DNA of 64,000 nucleotides from Sphingomonas profundi (GTDB lineage: Bacteria; Pseudomonadota; Alphaproteobacteria; Sphingomonadales; Sphingomonadaceae). Numbering within the stretch: the stretch's first letter is position 1; every line of letters starts with the position of its first letter. This document shows positions 39,561 to 49,145 of this stretch, in pieces. The notes beneath the pieces are model-generated. The model was not told the origin of the DNA. It did no database searches and saw only the letters and a program-made list of their open reading frames with translations. The stretch is from positions 2,046,001-2,110,000 of the forward strand of contig NZ_CP046535.1 in assembly GCF_009739515.1 (NCBI RefSeq), in the 5' to 3' direction. The translations under genes were made by a program, and so were the position numbers.

Positions 39561-39598
39561 TTACGAATGCGATGCTCTACCAACTGAGCTAAAGCGGC
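39523..39598 (-). tRNA. tRNA-Thr (anticodon CGU)
   Basis: Minus-strand cloverleaf: acceptor GCCGCTT/AAGCGGC, D-arm GCTCAGTTGGTAGAGC, anticodon stem TCGCA/TGCGG with loop TTCGTAA (anticodon CGT), T-arm ACAGGTTCGAGTCCTGT and an encoded CCA. Its 3' end faces the integrase, so phage insertion restored an intact tRNA. Confidence 0.97.
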
Positions 39599-39691
39599 AT
39601 GGTTCGCGCGCCTTATCAGCGGGCTCGGCGCAGCACAAGCTCCCGCGCAAGCCGCGCACGGCGTTTACCGAACGGCAACCATGTCGCGCGC

Positions 39692-40672
39692 ATGACCGGC
39701 GGGCACGATCCTCCCACCGGCCGGGAGGGCGGCTGGGGCGATGATATGGACAGCATGGGTTCGATCGACGGCGAGGATGTGGAGCGGGACTATCCGGCCG
39801 CAGACGAGCCCGCCATGGAGCCGCCGCCCTCGATCGGGTCGGACGAGCGGCGCATGCACGTCCGCGCGTATAATCACTGGGTGTCGCTGCTGCACGGCCG
39901 CTCCTACCCGGTGATCGCGGAGCTGCGGCCGGAGACCGTGCCCGATTTCGGGCCGCACGGCGTGGTGCTCGATTTCTCGGCCGGCGCGGACGATCCGGCG
40001 ATCCCGTTCGTCGGCCAGGCGCTGCGCGACGAGGGCGGGCACGATCGGCCGATCGAGCATGTGTCGGATGTGCCGCGCGGCTCGCTGCTGTCGCGGCTGA
40101 CGGATCATATCGACGAGATCATCGCCAATCACGCGCCGATCGGCTTCGAGGCCGAGTTCGTCAACCAGCGCGGCCGCAACATGATGTACCGCGGCATTTT
40201 GATGCCCTTCTCGTCCGATCAGCGGACGATCGACGCGATCTACGGCGTGATCAACTGGAAGGAGGCGCCGGCCGCCTCGGAGAGCGCGGCGCTGGCGGCG
40301 GAGGTGGATCGCGCGCTGCGGCAGGCGCCCGCCCCGCTCGCGGTGCCGAGCCCGGTGTGGGCGGACGGGCCGAATGCCGGCCCGCAGGGTGCCTTCCACG
40401 CCGATACGGATCATCAGTCGCTGGACGATCTGGGCATGCCGATGGCGCCGGCGGATACGGCATCGCCGTTCGATGGAGCGGAGCCGGCGCATCAGGCACG
40501 CCGCTTCCTGCGCGATGCCGCGCCGCGCGCCACGCTGGCGCTGAACGGCATCGATGCGGACGAGTTCGTCCTGCTCGTCGCGCGGCGGCTGGCGGATGGC
40601 ACGTTCGGCGTGCTGGCGCCGGTCCACGATCCGCTGCTGCTCGATCGCGCGCTGCGCCGCCTGGCCGATTGA
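39692..40672 (+). CDS. PAS-domain protein
   Basis: About 326 residues from MTGGHDPPTGREGGWG (ATG at 39692; the ATG at 39746, MDSMGSIDGEDVE, is equally plausible). Residues about 60-190 resemble a PAS fold: WVSLLHGRSYPVIAELRPETV and NMMYRGILMPFSSDQRTIDAIYGVINW. The C-terminal half is Ala/Pro/Gly-rich. There is no output domain, so it may be a ligand- or redox-sensing regulator. It lies upstream of NAD-GDH, separated by 129 bp, and both are on the plus strand; co-transcription is possible. Confidence 0.7.
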   Translation: MTGGHDPPTGREGGWGDDMDSMGSIDGEDVERDYPAADEPAMEPPPSIGSDERRMHVRAYNHWVSLLHGRSYPVIAELRPETVPDFGPHGVVLDFSAGADDPAIPFVGQALRDEGGHDRPIEHVSDVPRGSLLSRLTDHIDEIIANHAPIGFEAEFVNQRGRNMMYRGILMPFSSDQRTIDAIYGVINWKEAPAASESAALAAEVDRALRQAPAPLAVPSPVWADGPNAGPQGAFHADTDHQSLDDLGMPMAPADTASPFDGAEPAHQARRFLRDAAPRATLALNGIDADEFVLLVARRLADGTFGVLAPVHDPLLLDRALRRLAD

Positions 40673-40801
40673 GGCGGGCGGCCGGCCGCCGGGCGGGATG
40701 CGCCGCCTTGCCCGTGTCACGCACGCGGCGCATATAGGCGGCCGTTCGAGGCGGCGGCCATCCGAGACCGCGCCCGGTGGTTTGCGGAGCGGGACGGAAC
40801 G

Positions 40802-43800
40802 ATGACGGCAATCAAGGCGAAGTCTGCCGGTGGCGCCCCCACCGGCGCCGAGGGCGATTCGGCATCGGGCGCGGCGCGGACCGATCCGGCGGTAAGCGCG
40901 GCGATCGCCGAGGCGCTGCTGGCCGGCGCGCTGCCGGGCGAGACCGATCGCTTCGATCGGGCGGCTCGTGCGGAGGCGGCCGCCTTCGTCGCCGATGTCG
41001 CCGCCAGCCGCCCCGCCGGCCAGCCCGCCCTGCGCATAGAGTCCATCGGCGGGGAGGATGCGCGCCGCCGAATGCGCCTGGCCGCGATCAACGACGACAT
41101 GCCGTTCCTCGTCGATTCCATCGCCGCCGCCATCGCCGCGCACGGCCTGGACATCCACCGGCTGCTGCATCCGGTGGTCACGGTGCGGCGCGACGCGGCG
41201 GGCACGCTCACCGCCATCCTGCCGCCGGACGAGAGCGGCGAACGCCGCGAGTCGATGATCTATATCGAGATGGAGCGTGCCGACGCGAAGGCCCGCCGCG
41301 CCCTGGCCGACGATCTGCGCGACGTGCTGGGCGACGTGCGCGCCGCCGTGCGCGATTGGCCGCGCCTGCAGATCGCGCTGCGCGAGGATGCCGAGAGGCT
41401 GCCCGATGGCGAGGGCGCGGCGCTGCTGCGCTGGTTCGTCGATCGCCACTTCACCCTGCTCGGCCATCGGGTCGAGACGAAGGAGAACGGGCGCGAGAAC
41501 GGCCTCGGCATCCTCGCCGGCGATCGCGCGCCCATCTGGGATGCGGCGGCGCGCGACGCGGCGATCGCCCATTTCGAGCATGGCGGGGAGGCGCCGCTGA
41601 TCCTGAAGGCGGATTGCGTCGCGACCGTGCATCGCCGCGCGCCGATCGATCTGATCGTGCTGCCGTCGCGGCAGGAGGGGCGTGTCGCCGGCGTGTCCGT
41701 CCATGCCGGCCTGTGGACCAGCGCCGCGCTCGCCACCCCATCGGAGAAGGTGCCGGTGCTGCGCGCGCGTCTCCGCGCGATCGAGGAGAAGTTCGGCTTC
41801 GATCCGCAGGGCCATGCCGGCAAGGCGCTGCGTCACGCCCTCTCCGCTCTGCCGCACGATCTGCTGATCGGCCTCCGCTCGGCGGATCTGGAGGCGCTGG
41901 CGCTCACCGCCATGTCGCTCGCCGATAGGCCGCGGCCCAAGCTGATGCTGGTGGCGGGATCGCTGGCCCGCCACCTGTTCGCCTTCGTCTGGCTGCCGCG
42001 CGACGAGCTCACCACCGGCCGCCGCGTCGCGATCGGCGAACTGGTGGAGCGGGCCGCCGGCGGCACCGTCTCCAGCTTCGCGATCGAGCTTGGCGAGGGC
42101 GGCGTCGCCCTCGTGCGCTACATCCTCGATCTGCCGGACGGCGCCGCCGTGCCCGATGCCGCACCGCTCGACGCGCAGGTGGAGGCGATGGTGCGCGGCT
42201 GGGGTCCGGCGGTGGAGGCGGCACTGGTCGATCGGCTCGGCGCGGGCGCGGCCGCGCGCCTCGTCATCAGCTACGGCAACGCCTTTCCGCCGCCCTATCG
42301 CAACCGCTACTCGCCGGAGGAAGCGGGGCAGGACATGGTCCGCCTGCGCGGTTTGGCCGGGCCGGAGCAGCGCGGCGCCCGCCTCTACCGCAACGAGGCG
42401 GACGGGCTGCGCCGGCTGCGCCTGAAGACCTACCGTCTGGGCGACTTCATCCCGCTCTCCGATGCGGTGCCGGTGCTGGAGAATTTCGGCTTCCGCGTGC
42501 TGGAGGAGAATCCCACCGCGCTCGATGGCGGCCGGCTGGGCTACGTCCACGATCTGCTGCTGGAAGTGGACGAGACCATCGACGCGGACGCGCTGATGGC
42601 GCGGGCCGATGTTGCCGAGGGCGCGATCGCGGCCGTTCTTGAGGGCCGCGCCGAGAATGACGCGTTCAACCAGCTGGTGATCGCGGGCGGGCTCGATCCG
42701 GTCTCGGTCGTGCTGTTCCGCGCATGGTTCCGCTACCTGCGTCAGACCGGGCTCGCCTACGGGCTGGATACGGTGGCGGCGGCGCTGCGCCGCGCGCCGG
42801 TGGTCGCCCGCCGCCTGATCGATCTGTTCGCCGCGCTGCACGATCCCGCGCGCCAGAGCGAGGACGCGGCGACCGCCGCCGGCGAGGCGATCGATGCCGC
42901 GCTCGCCCAGGTCGCCGCGATCGACGACGATCGCATCCTGCGGCGGCTGCGCGCCGTCGTCACCGCCACCTTGCGCACCAACGCCTATACCCCCGCCGCC
43001 GACGAGGCGCTGGCCTTCAAGTTCGACAGCGCGCTGATCCCCGGTCTGCCTGCGCCGCTGCCGTGGCGCGAGATCTGGGTCTATTCGCCGCGCGTGGAGG
43101 GCATCCACCTGCGCGGCGGGCCGATCGCGCGCGGCGGCCTCCGCTGGTCGGACCGGCGGGACGATTTCCGCACCGAGATCCTCGGGCTCATGAAGGCGCA
43201 GGTCGTCAAGAACGCCGTCATCGTGCCGACCGGCGCGAAGGGCGGCTTCTACCCCAAGGCGCTGCCGCCGGCCGCCAACCGCGACGCCTGGCTGGCCGAG
43301 GGCACGGAGAGCTACCGCATCTTCATCCGCTCGCTGCTGTCCGTCACCGACAATATCGTCGAGGACGCGGTGACGCATCCGGCCGGCATCGTGATCCGCG
43401 ACGGCGAGGACCCCTACTTCGTTGTCGCCGCCGACAAGGGCACCGCCGCCTTCTCCGACGTCGCCAACGCCATCGCCCTCGATCGCGGTTTCTGGCTCGG
43501 CGATGCGTTCGCCTCGGGCGGTTCGCAGGGTTACGACCACAAGGCGATGGGCATCACCGCCAAGGGCGCGTGGGTGTCCGTGCAGCGCCACTTCCTCGAA
43601 CTCGGCGTGAACGTGCAAAGCGATCCGGTCACGGTCGTCGGCTGCGGCGACATGTCGGGAGACGTGTTCGGCAACGGCATGCTGCTGTCGAAGACGCTGC
43701 GGCTGGTGGCCGCCTTCGATCACCGTCACATCTTCCTCGATCCGGCGCCCGATGCCGGCCGCAGCTGGACGGAGCGGGCGCGCCTGTTCGCCCTGCCCCG

Positions 43801-45505
43801 CTCCTCCTGGGCGGATTATGATGCGGCCCTGATCTCGCCCGGCGGCGGCGTCTTCCCGCGCACGCAGAAGGCGATCCCGCTCTCGGCGCCAGCGGCGGCG
43901 GCGCTTGGCGTGGAGCCCGGCACCTACGATCCGTCGGGGCTGATCGCCGCGATCCTGAAGGCGCCGGCGGACCTGCTCTGGTTCGGCGGCATCGGCACCT
44001 ATGTGAAGGGCCGTGCGGAGAGCAACGCCGAGGTGGGCGATCCCGCCAACGACGCCAACCGCGTGAACGGCGAGGATGTGCGCGCCCGCGCCATCGGCGA
44101 GGGCGCCAATCTGGGCGTAACCCAGGCCGGGCGCATCGCCTTTGCCGCGCATGGCGGCCGCATCAACACCGACTTCATCGACAATTCGGCCGGCGTCGAC
44201 TGCTCGGACAACGAGGTCAACATCAAGATCCCGCTCAATCGGGAGATGCGCGAGGGCCGGCTCGGCTTCGACGATCGCAACGCCTTCCTGGCGGCGATGA
44301 CGGACGAGGTCGCCGCGATCGTGCTGGAGGATAACCGCCTGCAGACGCTCGGCCTGTCGCTGGCCGAACATGGCGGCGCGTCGGCGCTGCCCGCGCAGGT
44401 CCGCGTGATCGAGATGCTGGAGGCGTCCGGCCGCGTCGATCGCGCGGTGGAGGGGCTGGAGAGTTCGGACGAGCTGCTGCGCCGCGCGCAGGACGATCGC
44501 GGCCTCACCCGGCCGGAGCTGGCGATCCTGCTCTCGCACGGCAAGCTCGCGCTGCAGGCGGCGATCGAGAAGACCGATCTCGCCGCCGATGCCACCCTCA
44601 CGCCCCTGCTGCACGCCGCCTTTCCCAGAGCCATGCGGGATCGGTTCGCCGAGGCGATCGATCGTCACCGGCTGCGCGGCGAGATCGTCGCCACCAAGAT
44701 GGCCAACCGCGTCGTCAACCGGCTGGGCGTGGTGATCCCGTTCGAGCTGGCCGAGGAGGAGGGCGTCTCGCTGGCGCAGGTCGCCGCGACCTACTTTGCC
44801 GCGGACGCGATCTTCGGCCTGGAGGATATCTGGACGCAGATCGAGCAGGCGAAGGTCGCCGAGAATGCGCGCCTCTCGCTGATGGAGGCCGCCGCCGGCA
44901 GCGTACGCCTGCACATCGCCGATCTCGTCCGCGCATCGACGCCCGAGATGAACGCCGGCGCGATCGCGGAGCGGTTCGGCGCCGGCGTCCGCCGTCTCGA
45001 CGACGCGGCCGAGGCGCTGCTGCGGCAGGAGGCGCTCGTCCAGGCCGATGCCCTGCGCGCACGGCTGGCCGGCACCGGCGCTCCGGACGATCTGGTCCGC
45101 CGCATCGTCCGCCTGAACGAGCTGGACGGCGCCGTCGGCACCGCCGCCGTCGCCAGCCAGCTGGGCGTCGACGAGGTGGCGGCCACCCACGCCTATGTCC
45201 GGCTGGGCGAGGCGCTGGGGCTGGACTGGGCGAAGGCGCAGTCGGTCCGCTACGTCTCGTCCGATCCGTGGGAGCGGCTGCTCACCGCCGGCCTTTCGCG
45301 CGATTTCGAGCAGTTGCGGCTCGATTTTGTCGCCCGCGCCGGCGGCACCGATCCGGTCGGCGCGGTGGAGGCGTGGCTGGAGGCGCAGCGCCCGCGCGTC
45401 GCCCAGTTCCGCACCGTGGTCGACCGCGCCCGCACCGCCCCGGCCACCACCGCGGCGATGCTCGCGCAGATCGCCGGTCAGGCCAGGGTGTTGCTGGCGC
45501 GATAA
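40802..45505 (+). CDS. gdhB: NAD-specific glutamate dehydrogenase (large, 180-kDa class)
   Basis: 1,567 residues, the size of bacterial NAD-GDH. Converts L-glutamate plus NAD to 2-oxoglutarate, NADH and ammonium. The N-terminal ~700 residues are ACT-like regulatory domains. The catalytic core lies at about 750-1,250 with WVYSPRVEGIHLRGGPIARGG-type motifs, NAVIVPTGAKGGFYPK (catalytic Lys near 816), GGSQGYDHKAMGITAKGAW and GCGDMSGDVFGNGML for nucleotide binding. GIGTYVK and GEGANLGVTQAGR follow. The long antisense ORFs over this gene are codon shadows. Ribosome site GGACGGAACG. It probably serves amino-acid catabolism and nitrogen balance. Confidence 0.93.
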   Translation: MTAIKAKSAGGAPTGAEGDSASGAARTDPAVSAAIAEALLAGALPGETDRFDRAARAEAAAFVADVAASRPAGQPALRIESIGGEDARRRMRLAAINDDMPFLVDSIAAAIAAHGLDIHRLLHPVVTVRRDAAGTLTAILPPDESGERRESMIYIEMERADAKARRALADDLRDVLGDVRAAVRDWPRLQIALREDAERLPDGEGAALLRWFVDRHFTLLGHRVETKENGRENGLGILAGDRAPIWDAAARDAAIAHFEHGGEAPLILKADCVATVHRRAPIDLIVLPSRQEGRVAGVSVHAGLWTSAALATPSEKVPVLRARLRAIEEKFGFDPQGHAGKALRHALSALPHDLLIGLRSADLEALALTAMSLADRPRPKLMLVAGSLARHLFAFVWLPRDELTTGRRVAIGELVERAAGGTVSSFAIELGEGGVALVRYILDLPDGAAVPDAAPLDAQVEAMVRGWGPAVEAALVDRLGAGAAARLVISYGNAFPPPYRNRYSPEEAGQDMVRLRGLAGPEQRGARLYRNEADGLRRLRLKTYRLGDFIPLSDAVPVLENFGFRVLEENPTALDGGRLGYVHDLLLEVDETIDADALMARADVAEGAIAAVLEGRAENDAFNQLVIAGGLDPVSVVLFRAWFRYLRQTGLAYGLDTVAAALRRAPVVARRLIDLFAALHDPARQSEDAATAAGEAIDAALAQVAAIDDDRILRRLRAVVTATLRTNAYTPAADEALAFKFDSALIPGLPAPLPWREIWVYSPRVEGIHLRGGPIARGGLRWSDRRDDFRTEILGLMKAQVVKNAVIVPTGAKGGFYPKALPPAANRDAWLAEGTESYRIFIRSLLSVTDNIVEDAVTHPAGIVIRDGEDPYFVVAADKGTAAFSDVANAIALDRGFWLGDAFASGGSQGYDHKAMGITAKGAWVSVQRHFLELGVNVQSDPVTVVGCGDMSGDVFGNGMLLSKTLRLVAAFDHRHIFLDPAPDAGRSWTERARLFALPRSSWADYDAALISPGGGVFPRTQKAIPLSAPAAAALGVEPGTYDPSGLIAAILKAPADLLWFGGIGTYVKGRAESNAEVGDPANDANRVNGEDVRARAIGEGANLGVTQAGRIAFAAHGGRINTDFIDNSAGVDCSDNEVNIKIPLNREMREGRLGFDDRNAFLAAMTDEVAAIVLEDNRLQTLGLSLAEHGGASALPAQVRVIEMLEASGRVDRAVEGLESSDELLRRAQDDRGLTRPELAILLSHGKLALQAAIEKTDLAADATLTPLLHAAFPRAMRDRFAEAIDRHRLRGEIVATKMANRVVNRLGVVIPFELAEEEGVSLAQVAATYFAADAIFGLEDIWTQIEQAKVAENARLSLMEAAAGSVRLHIADLVRASTPEMNAGAIAERFGAGVRRLDDAAEALLRQEALVQADALRARLAGTGAPDDLVRRIVRLNELDGAVGTAAVASQLGVDEVAATHAYVRLGEALGLDWAKAQSVRYVSSDPWERLLTAGLSRDFEQLRLDFVARAGGTDPVGAVEAWLEAQRPRVAQFRTVVDRARTAPATTAAMLAQIAGQARVLLAR

Positions 45506-45540
45506 TCTCCGGCCGGGGCCGGTTGATACGCGGCACTACT

Positions 45541-45560
45541 TGCGAATGATTATCACCCGC
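45541..45560. promoter_or_regulatory. Fur-box-like site upstream of the PepSY operon
   Basis: The core AATGATTATCA matches the classic Fur consensus half-sites. It lies 40-60 bp before the first gene of the PepSY-DUF2271-DUF4198-ApbE operon. Iron-dependent repression is likely but not shown. Confidence 0.55.
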
Positions 45561-45600
45561 GTTATGCGCCTTCCAACGGGGAAGGCGAACAAGACGGGGC

Positions 45601-46245
45601 ATGTCCAGCACGACGCGACCAACCGGCCGGGCCGATCGGCAGCGCCGTGCCTTCTGGCTGAAGCAGCTCCACCAGTGGCACTGGATGAGCTCGGCCCTGT
45701 GCCTGATCGGCCTGCTGCTGTTCACCCTCACCGGCATCACCCTGAACCACGCCGGCGACATAGATGGTGCGCCCCGGGTCACGACGACGCGGGGCGCCCT
45801 GCCCGCCCCGCTGCTGCGCGCGATCCGGCCGGATGATGCGGCGGACGCGAAGAAGCCGCTGCCCGCGCCCGTCGCCGCCTATCTCGCCGCCACGCTGAGG
45901 ATCCACGCCGGCGGCCCCGCCGAATGGTCGACCGACGAGATCTACCTCGCTTTGCCGCGCCCCGGCGGCGACGGCTGGGTCACGCTCGATCGCCGCACCG
46001 GCGCGATCGAGGCCGAGGTGACGGATCGCGGCTGGATCTCCTGGCTCAACGATCTCCACAAGGGCCGCAACGCCGGGCCGGCGTGGAAATGGTTCATCGA
46101 TGTCTTCGCCGTCGCCTGCCTGGTCTTCGCGATCACCGGCCTGTTCCTGCTCCAGCTCCATTCCGCCAGGCGCCGGCTGACATGGCCGATCGTCGGCATG
46201 GGGCTGCTGATCCCCGCCATCCTCGCCGTCTATTTCGTCCATTGA
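45601..46245 (+). CDS. PepSY-associated membrane protein
   Basis: 214 residues with a first helix at 31-50 (ALCLIGLLLFTLTGITLNHA), a periplasmic PepSY-like region (about 75-155), and two C-terminal helices (FAVACLVFAITGLFLL and VGMGLLIPAILAVYFV). This layout is typical of PepSY-TM proteins next to iron/haem uptake genes. The cognate electron or iron-reduction role is inferred from family context. First gene of a four-gene operon. Confidence 0.8.
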   Translation: MSSTTRPTGRADRQRRAFWLKQLHQWHWMSSALCLIGLLLFTLTGITLNHAGDIDGAPRVTTTRGALPAPLLRAIRPDDAADAKKPLPAPVAAYLAATLRIHAGGPAEWSTDEIYLALPRPGGDGWVTLDRRTGAIEAEVTDRGWISWLNDLHKGRNAGPAWKWFIDVFAVACLVFAITGLFLLQLHSARRRLTWPIVGMGLLIPAILAVYFVH

Positions 46246-46255
46246 AGGGGCAGAT

Positions 46256-46780
46256 ATGAAGCCTAACCACATCCTCGCGCTCACCGCGCCGCTGATCGGC
46301 GGGCTGGCCGCCAGCCCCGCTCTCGCCGCCGGCATCGACCTCACCGTCACCATACCGCAGCTGAAGGTCGCCGAATATCACCGGCCCTATGTGGCCATCT
46401 ACTTGGAGCAGCCGGGCCAGCCGGTGCGCAATCTGGCCCTCTGGTACGATGCCGACAATCGCGAGGATGGCGGCCGCAAGTGGCTGACGGAACTGCGCCA
46501 GTGGTGGCGCAAGAGCGGCCGCACCCTGAAGCTGCCGGCGGACGGCATCACCGGCGCCACCCGCGCGCCCGGCCCGCAGAAGATATCCTTCGCCGCCGGT
46601 GCCCGCCCGCTCGGCACCCTGCCGCCGGGCCAGTACATGCTCGTGGTGGAGGCGGCGCGCGAGGTGGGCGGCAAGGAGATCGTCCGCCTGCCCTTCGCGT
46701 GGCCGGCCAAAACGCCGCAGGTGGTGAACGCCGCCGGCACCACCGAACTCGGCGCCGTCACCGCCACGATCAAGCCCTGA
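46256..46780 (+). CDS. DUF2271 periplasmic protein
   Basis: 174 residues with a signal peptide (ILALTAPLIGGLAASPALAAG, cleaved near residue 26). The mature part has YHRPYVAIYLEQPGQPVRNLALWYD and WWRKSGRTLKLPADGITGATR, matching DUF2271 (a thioredoxin-independent flavin-associated domain found beside ApbE). It starts 11 bp after PepSY. It is thought to accept the FMN attached by ApbE, but the substrate is not established here. Confidence 0.75.
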   Translation: MKPNHILALTAPLIGGLAASPALAAGIDLTVTIPQLKVAEYHRPYVAIYLEQPGQPVRNLALWYDADNREDGGRKWLTELRQWWRKSGRTLKLPADGITGATRAPGPQKISFAAGARPLGTLPPGQYMLVVEAAREVGGKEIVRLPFAWPAKTPQVVNAAGTTELGAVTATIKP

Positions 46781-46794
46781 AGGAGCGCGCAGCC

Positions 46795-47622
46795 ATGATC
46801 CGCGTCACCAAGATCCGCCTTGCCCTCGCAGCACTCGCCGCCGCCGCGCTCGTCCCCGCCGCCGCGCAGGCCCATCGCGGCTGGATGCTGCCCTCCGCCA
46901 CCACCGTTTCCGGCGACGATGCGTGGGTGACGGTGGACGCTGCCATCTCCAACGACCTGTTCTACTTCGAGCATCAGCCGCTCCGCCTGGATGGCGTGAA
47001 GGCGTGGGCGCCGGACGGCACAGAGGCGAAGATCGAGAACGCCTCCACCGGCCGCTACCGCAGCACCTTCGACGTCCACCTCACCCAGCAGGGCACGTAC
47101 CGCATCGCCACCAGCATGGGCGGCATCATGGGCGGCTACACGCTGAACGGCGAGCAGAAGCGCCTGCCGCGCGGCCTCACGCCGGACAAGCTGGCCGCCG
47201 CCATCCCCGCCGGCGCCACCGACGTGAAGCTGTCGGAGGGCATGAACCGCAACGAGACGTTCGTCACCAACGGCGCCCCCAGCACCAGCGTGCTGAAGCC
47301 GACCGGAAAGGGGCTGGAGTTCGCCCCCGTCACCCACCCGAACGATCTGGTTGCGGGCGAGCCGGCGACCTTCGGCTTTCTGCTGGATGGCAAGCCCGCC
47401 GCCGGCCTGAAGGTCACGATCATTCCCGGCGGCATCCGCTACCGCAACGCGCTCGGCGAGATCGACCTCACGACCGACGCGAAGGGGCAGGTCACGGTCA
47501 AGTGGCCATATGCCGGCTTCTACTGGCTGAACGTCACCGCCAGCGACAAGAAGGTCAGCGTGCCGCAGGCGACCGAGCGGCGCCTGGGCTATGTCGCCAC
47601 GCTGGAAGTGCTCGCGCCCTGA
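46795..47622 (+). CDS. DUF4198 periplasmic protein
   Basis: 275 residues with an N-terminal signal (IRLALAALAAAALVPAAAQA, ending near residue 26) and a beta-rich mature region: AHRGWMLPSATTVSGDDAWV, then LVAGEPATFGFLLDGKPAAG and GQVTVKWPYAGFYWLN. DUF4198 proteins resemble metal-chaperone or transporter accessory lipoproteins, often near iron or nickel uptake. AAGGAG precedes the ATG. It sits between DUF2271 and ApbE. Confidence 0.78.
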   Translation: MIRVTKIRLALAALAAAALVPAAAQAHRGWMLPSATTVSGDDAWVTVDAAISNDLFYFEHQPLRLDGVKAWAPDGTEAKIENASTGRYRSTFDVHLTQQGTYRIATSMGGIMGGYTLNGEQKRLPRGLTPDKLAAAIPAGATDVKLSEGMNRNETFVTNGAPSTSVLKPTGKGLEFAPVTHPNDLVAGEPATFGFLLDGKPAAGLKVTIIPGGIRYRNALGEIDLTTDAKGQVTVKWPYAGFYWLNVTASDKKVSVPQATERRLGYVATLEVLAP

Positions 47623-47711
47623 TCGAGCCGCGCCTCGCCATCCCGACGACGCTGTCGCCCGCCGGGCTGGCCCCGCCGGCCGGCGTCGTCCACCGGATCG
47701 GCGGCGCGACG

Positions 47712-48620
47712 ATGGGCACGACATGGTCGGCCCGCTTCGTCGCGCCGCCGGGTCTCGACACCGCGCCGGTCCGCGCCGCGCTGGTCGCCGAACTGGACGG
47801 CGTGATCGCGGCGATGAGCCCTTGGGAGCCCATGTCGGAGATCAGCCGCTTCAACCGCGCCCCCGCCGGCAGCTGGCACACGCTGTCGCCCCCCTTCTTC
47901 CACGTCCTCCAGGCCGGCCTCGCGCTGGCGGAGGCGACCGGCGGCGCCTTCGATCCCGCCGCCGGCGCGCTCGTCGATCTGTGGGGCTTCGGCCCCGCCC
48001 CCGCCCGCCTCGCCCCGCCGACACCGGCGCAGATCGAGGCCGCGCGCGCCGCCGGCGGCTGGCGCGGCATCGCGATCGACCCGCCCGCCCGCCGCGCGCG
48101 GCAACCGGGCGGCGCGCGCCTCGATCTTTCCGGCATCGCCAAGGGTCATGCGGTGGATCGCCTCGCTACCCGCCTCGCCGCGATCGGCCATCCGCACGCC
48201 CTCGTCGAGATCGGCGGGGAGCTGCGCGGCGGCGGCGTCAAGCCGGACGGCCAACCCTGGTGGGTCGCGGTGGAGGCGCCGCCGGGCGTCGCCGTGCCGC
48301 CGATCCGCGTGGCGCTGCACGGCCTGTCGATCGCCACCTCGGGCGATTATCGCCGCTGGTTCGATCACGACGGCCGCCGCCACGCCCACAGCATCGATCC
48401 CCGCACCGGCCGCACGGTGGCGAACGGCATCGCCTCCGTCACCATCCTCCACGCGAACTGCATGACGGCCGACGCACTGGCCACCGCCCTGCTGGTCCTC
48501 GGCACGGACGCGGCGCTGGCCTATGCGGACGCACACGACATCGCGGCGCTGATCGTGGAGCGTGGCGATGTGGGAACAACGGAACACCTGTCGCCGGCTT
48601 TCGCCGCGATGCTGGGGTGA
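47712..48620 (+). CDS. apbE: FAD:protein FMN transferase (ApbE family)
   Basis: About 303 residues from the ATG at 47712 (MGTTWSARF). Homology extends upstream through VVHRIGGAT, so the real start may be the CTG at 47619, which overlaps the DUF4198 stop; no ATG, GTG or TTG exists there. Conserved motifs: MSPWEPMSEISRFNR, GALVDLWGFGP, LDLSGIAKGHAVD, HALVEIGGELRGGG and MTADALATALLVLG. It attaches FMN covalently to a Thr in partner proteins, and the operon partners (PepSY, DUF2271) are candidate targets. It is the last gene of the operon. Confidence 0.85.
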   Translation: MGTTWSARFVAPPGLDTAPVRAALVAELDGVIAAMSPWEPMSEISRFNRAPAGSWHTLSPPFFHVLQAGLALAEATGGAFDPAAGALVDLWGFGPAPARLAPPTPAQIEAARAAGGWRGIAIDPPARRARQPGGARLDLSGIAKGHAVDRLATRLAAIGHPHALVEIGGELRGGGVKPDGQPWWVAVEAPPGVAVPPIRVALHGLSIATSGDYRRWFDHDGRRHAHSIDPRTGRTVANGIASVTILHANCMTADALATALLVLGTDAALAYADAHDIAALIVERGDVGTTEHLSPAFAAMLG

Positions 48621-48658
48621 GACGGCCGGGGCAGCTGAGGCCCACTTGCGGACGATCG

Positions 48659-49078
48659 CTACGGTAAGCGACGAGACCGGCGATACTCTGCGCTTGTTCC
48701 TTCGAGACAGGGTTTGCCTTGCTTCTGACAACCCGCAGCATGACCGATACGCGCCTTCAAAGCGCGCTTCGCCGCGCAATCGAGGTCCGATGAAAACTGA
48801 ACCAAGGTAAGCGGCGCAGGACTCATACGCGCTGCCTGCCGAAGATAGGTGAAAAAGGTCACGTCAGCTATGGTAGAGCCGTTCCACTTCCAACCGCCTT
48901 TATCAAGTTGAACGGCGACATTGTAGATTGGTTCGGAATAGGGAACTGGTGAAGGTTTCTGTTCTTCTGCCAGTTCCCAGCCGGGCACTTTCGGGCACGT
49001 CCCTTTGCCATAAGCAGAACCTCCGGCCGCTGCGCAGGTTAGGCCCATGATAAATATCGATGTAAGCGGTCGGTTCAC
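48659..49078 (-). CDS. Secreted orphan protein, unknown
   Basis: About 139 residues from a GTG at 49078 (NRPLTSIFIMGLTCAAAGGS), giving a signal-peptide-like N-terminus; an ATG at 49144 is an alternative. The mature part has GTCPKVPGWELAEEQKPSP and GGWKWNGSTIADVTFFTYL, with five Cys that may form disulfides. Base composition is clearly less GC-rich than neighbours. No family recognised. Confidence 0.5.
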   Translation of the reverse strand: MNRPLTSIFIMGLTCAAAGGSAYGKGTCPKVPGWELAEEQKPSPVPYSEPIYNVAVQLDKGGWKWNGSTIADVTFFTYLRQAARMSPAPLTLVQFSSDLDCAAKRALKARIGHAAGCQKQGKPCLEGTSAEYRRSRRLP

Positions 49079-49145
49079 CTCATCAGCATATTCAAGCCGA
49101 CCGTCTTCGCAACGTCCGCTTTCCACCAATCCCGGCCGCTTCAAC

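Noticed and set aside
39665-45190. Minus-strand open frame of 1,841 codons antisense to NAD-GDH
   Set aside because: It is the complement-frame shadow of a highly GC-rich gene; the amino-acid pattern (Arg/Gly/Asp/His repeats) lacks any fold-like sequence, and the sense gene has clear family motifs.
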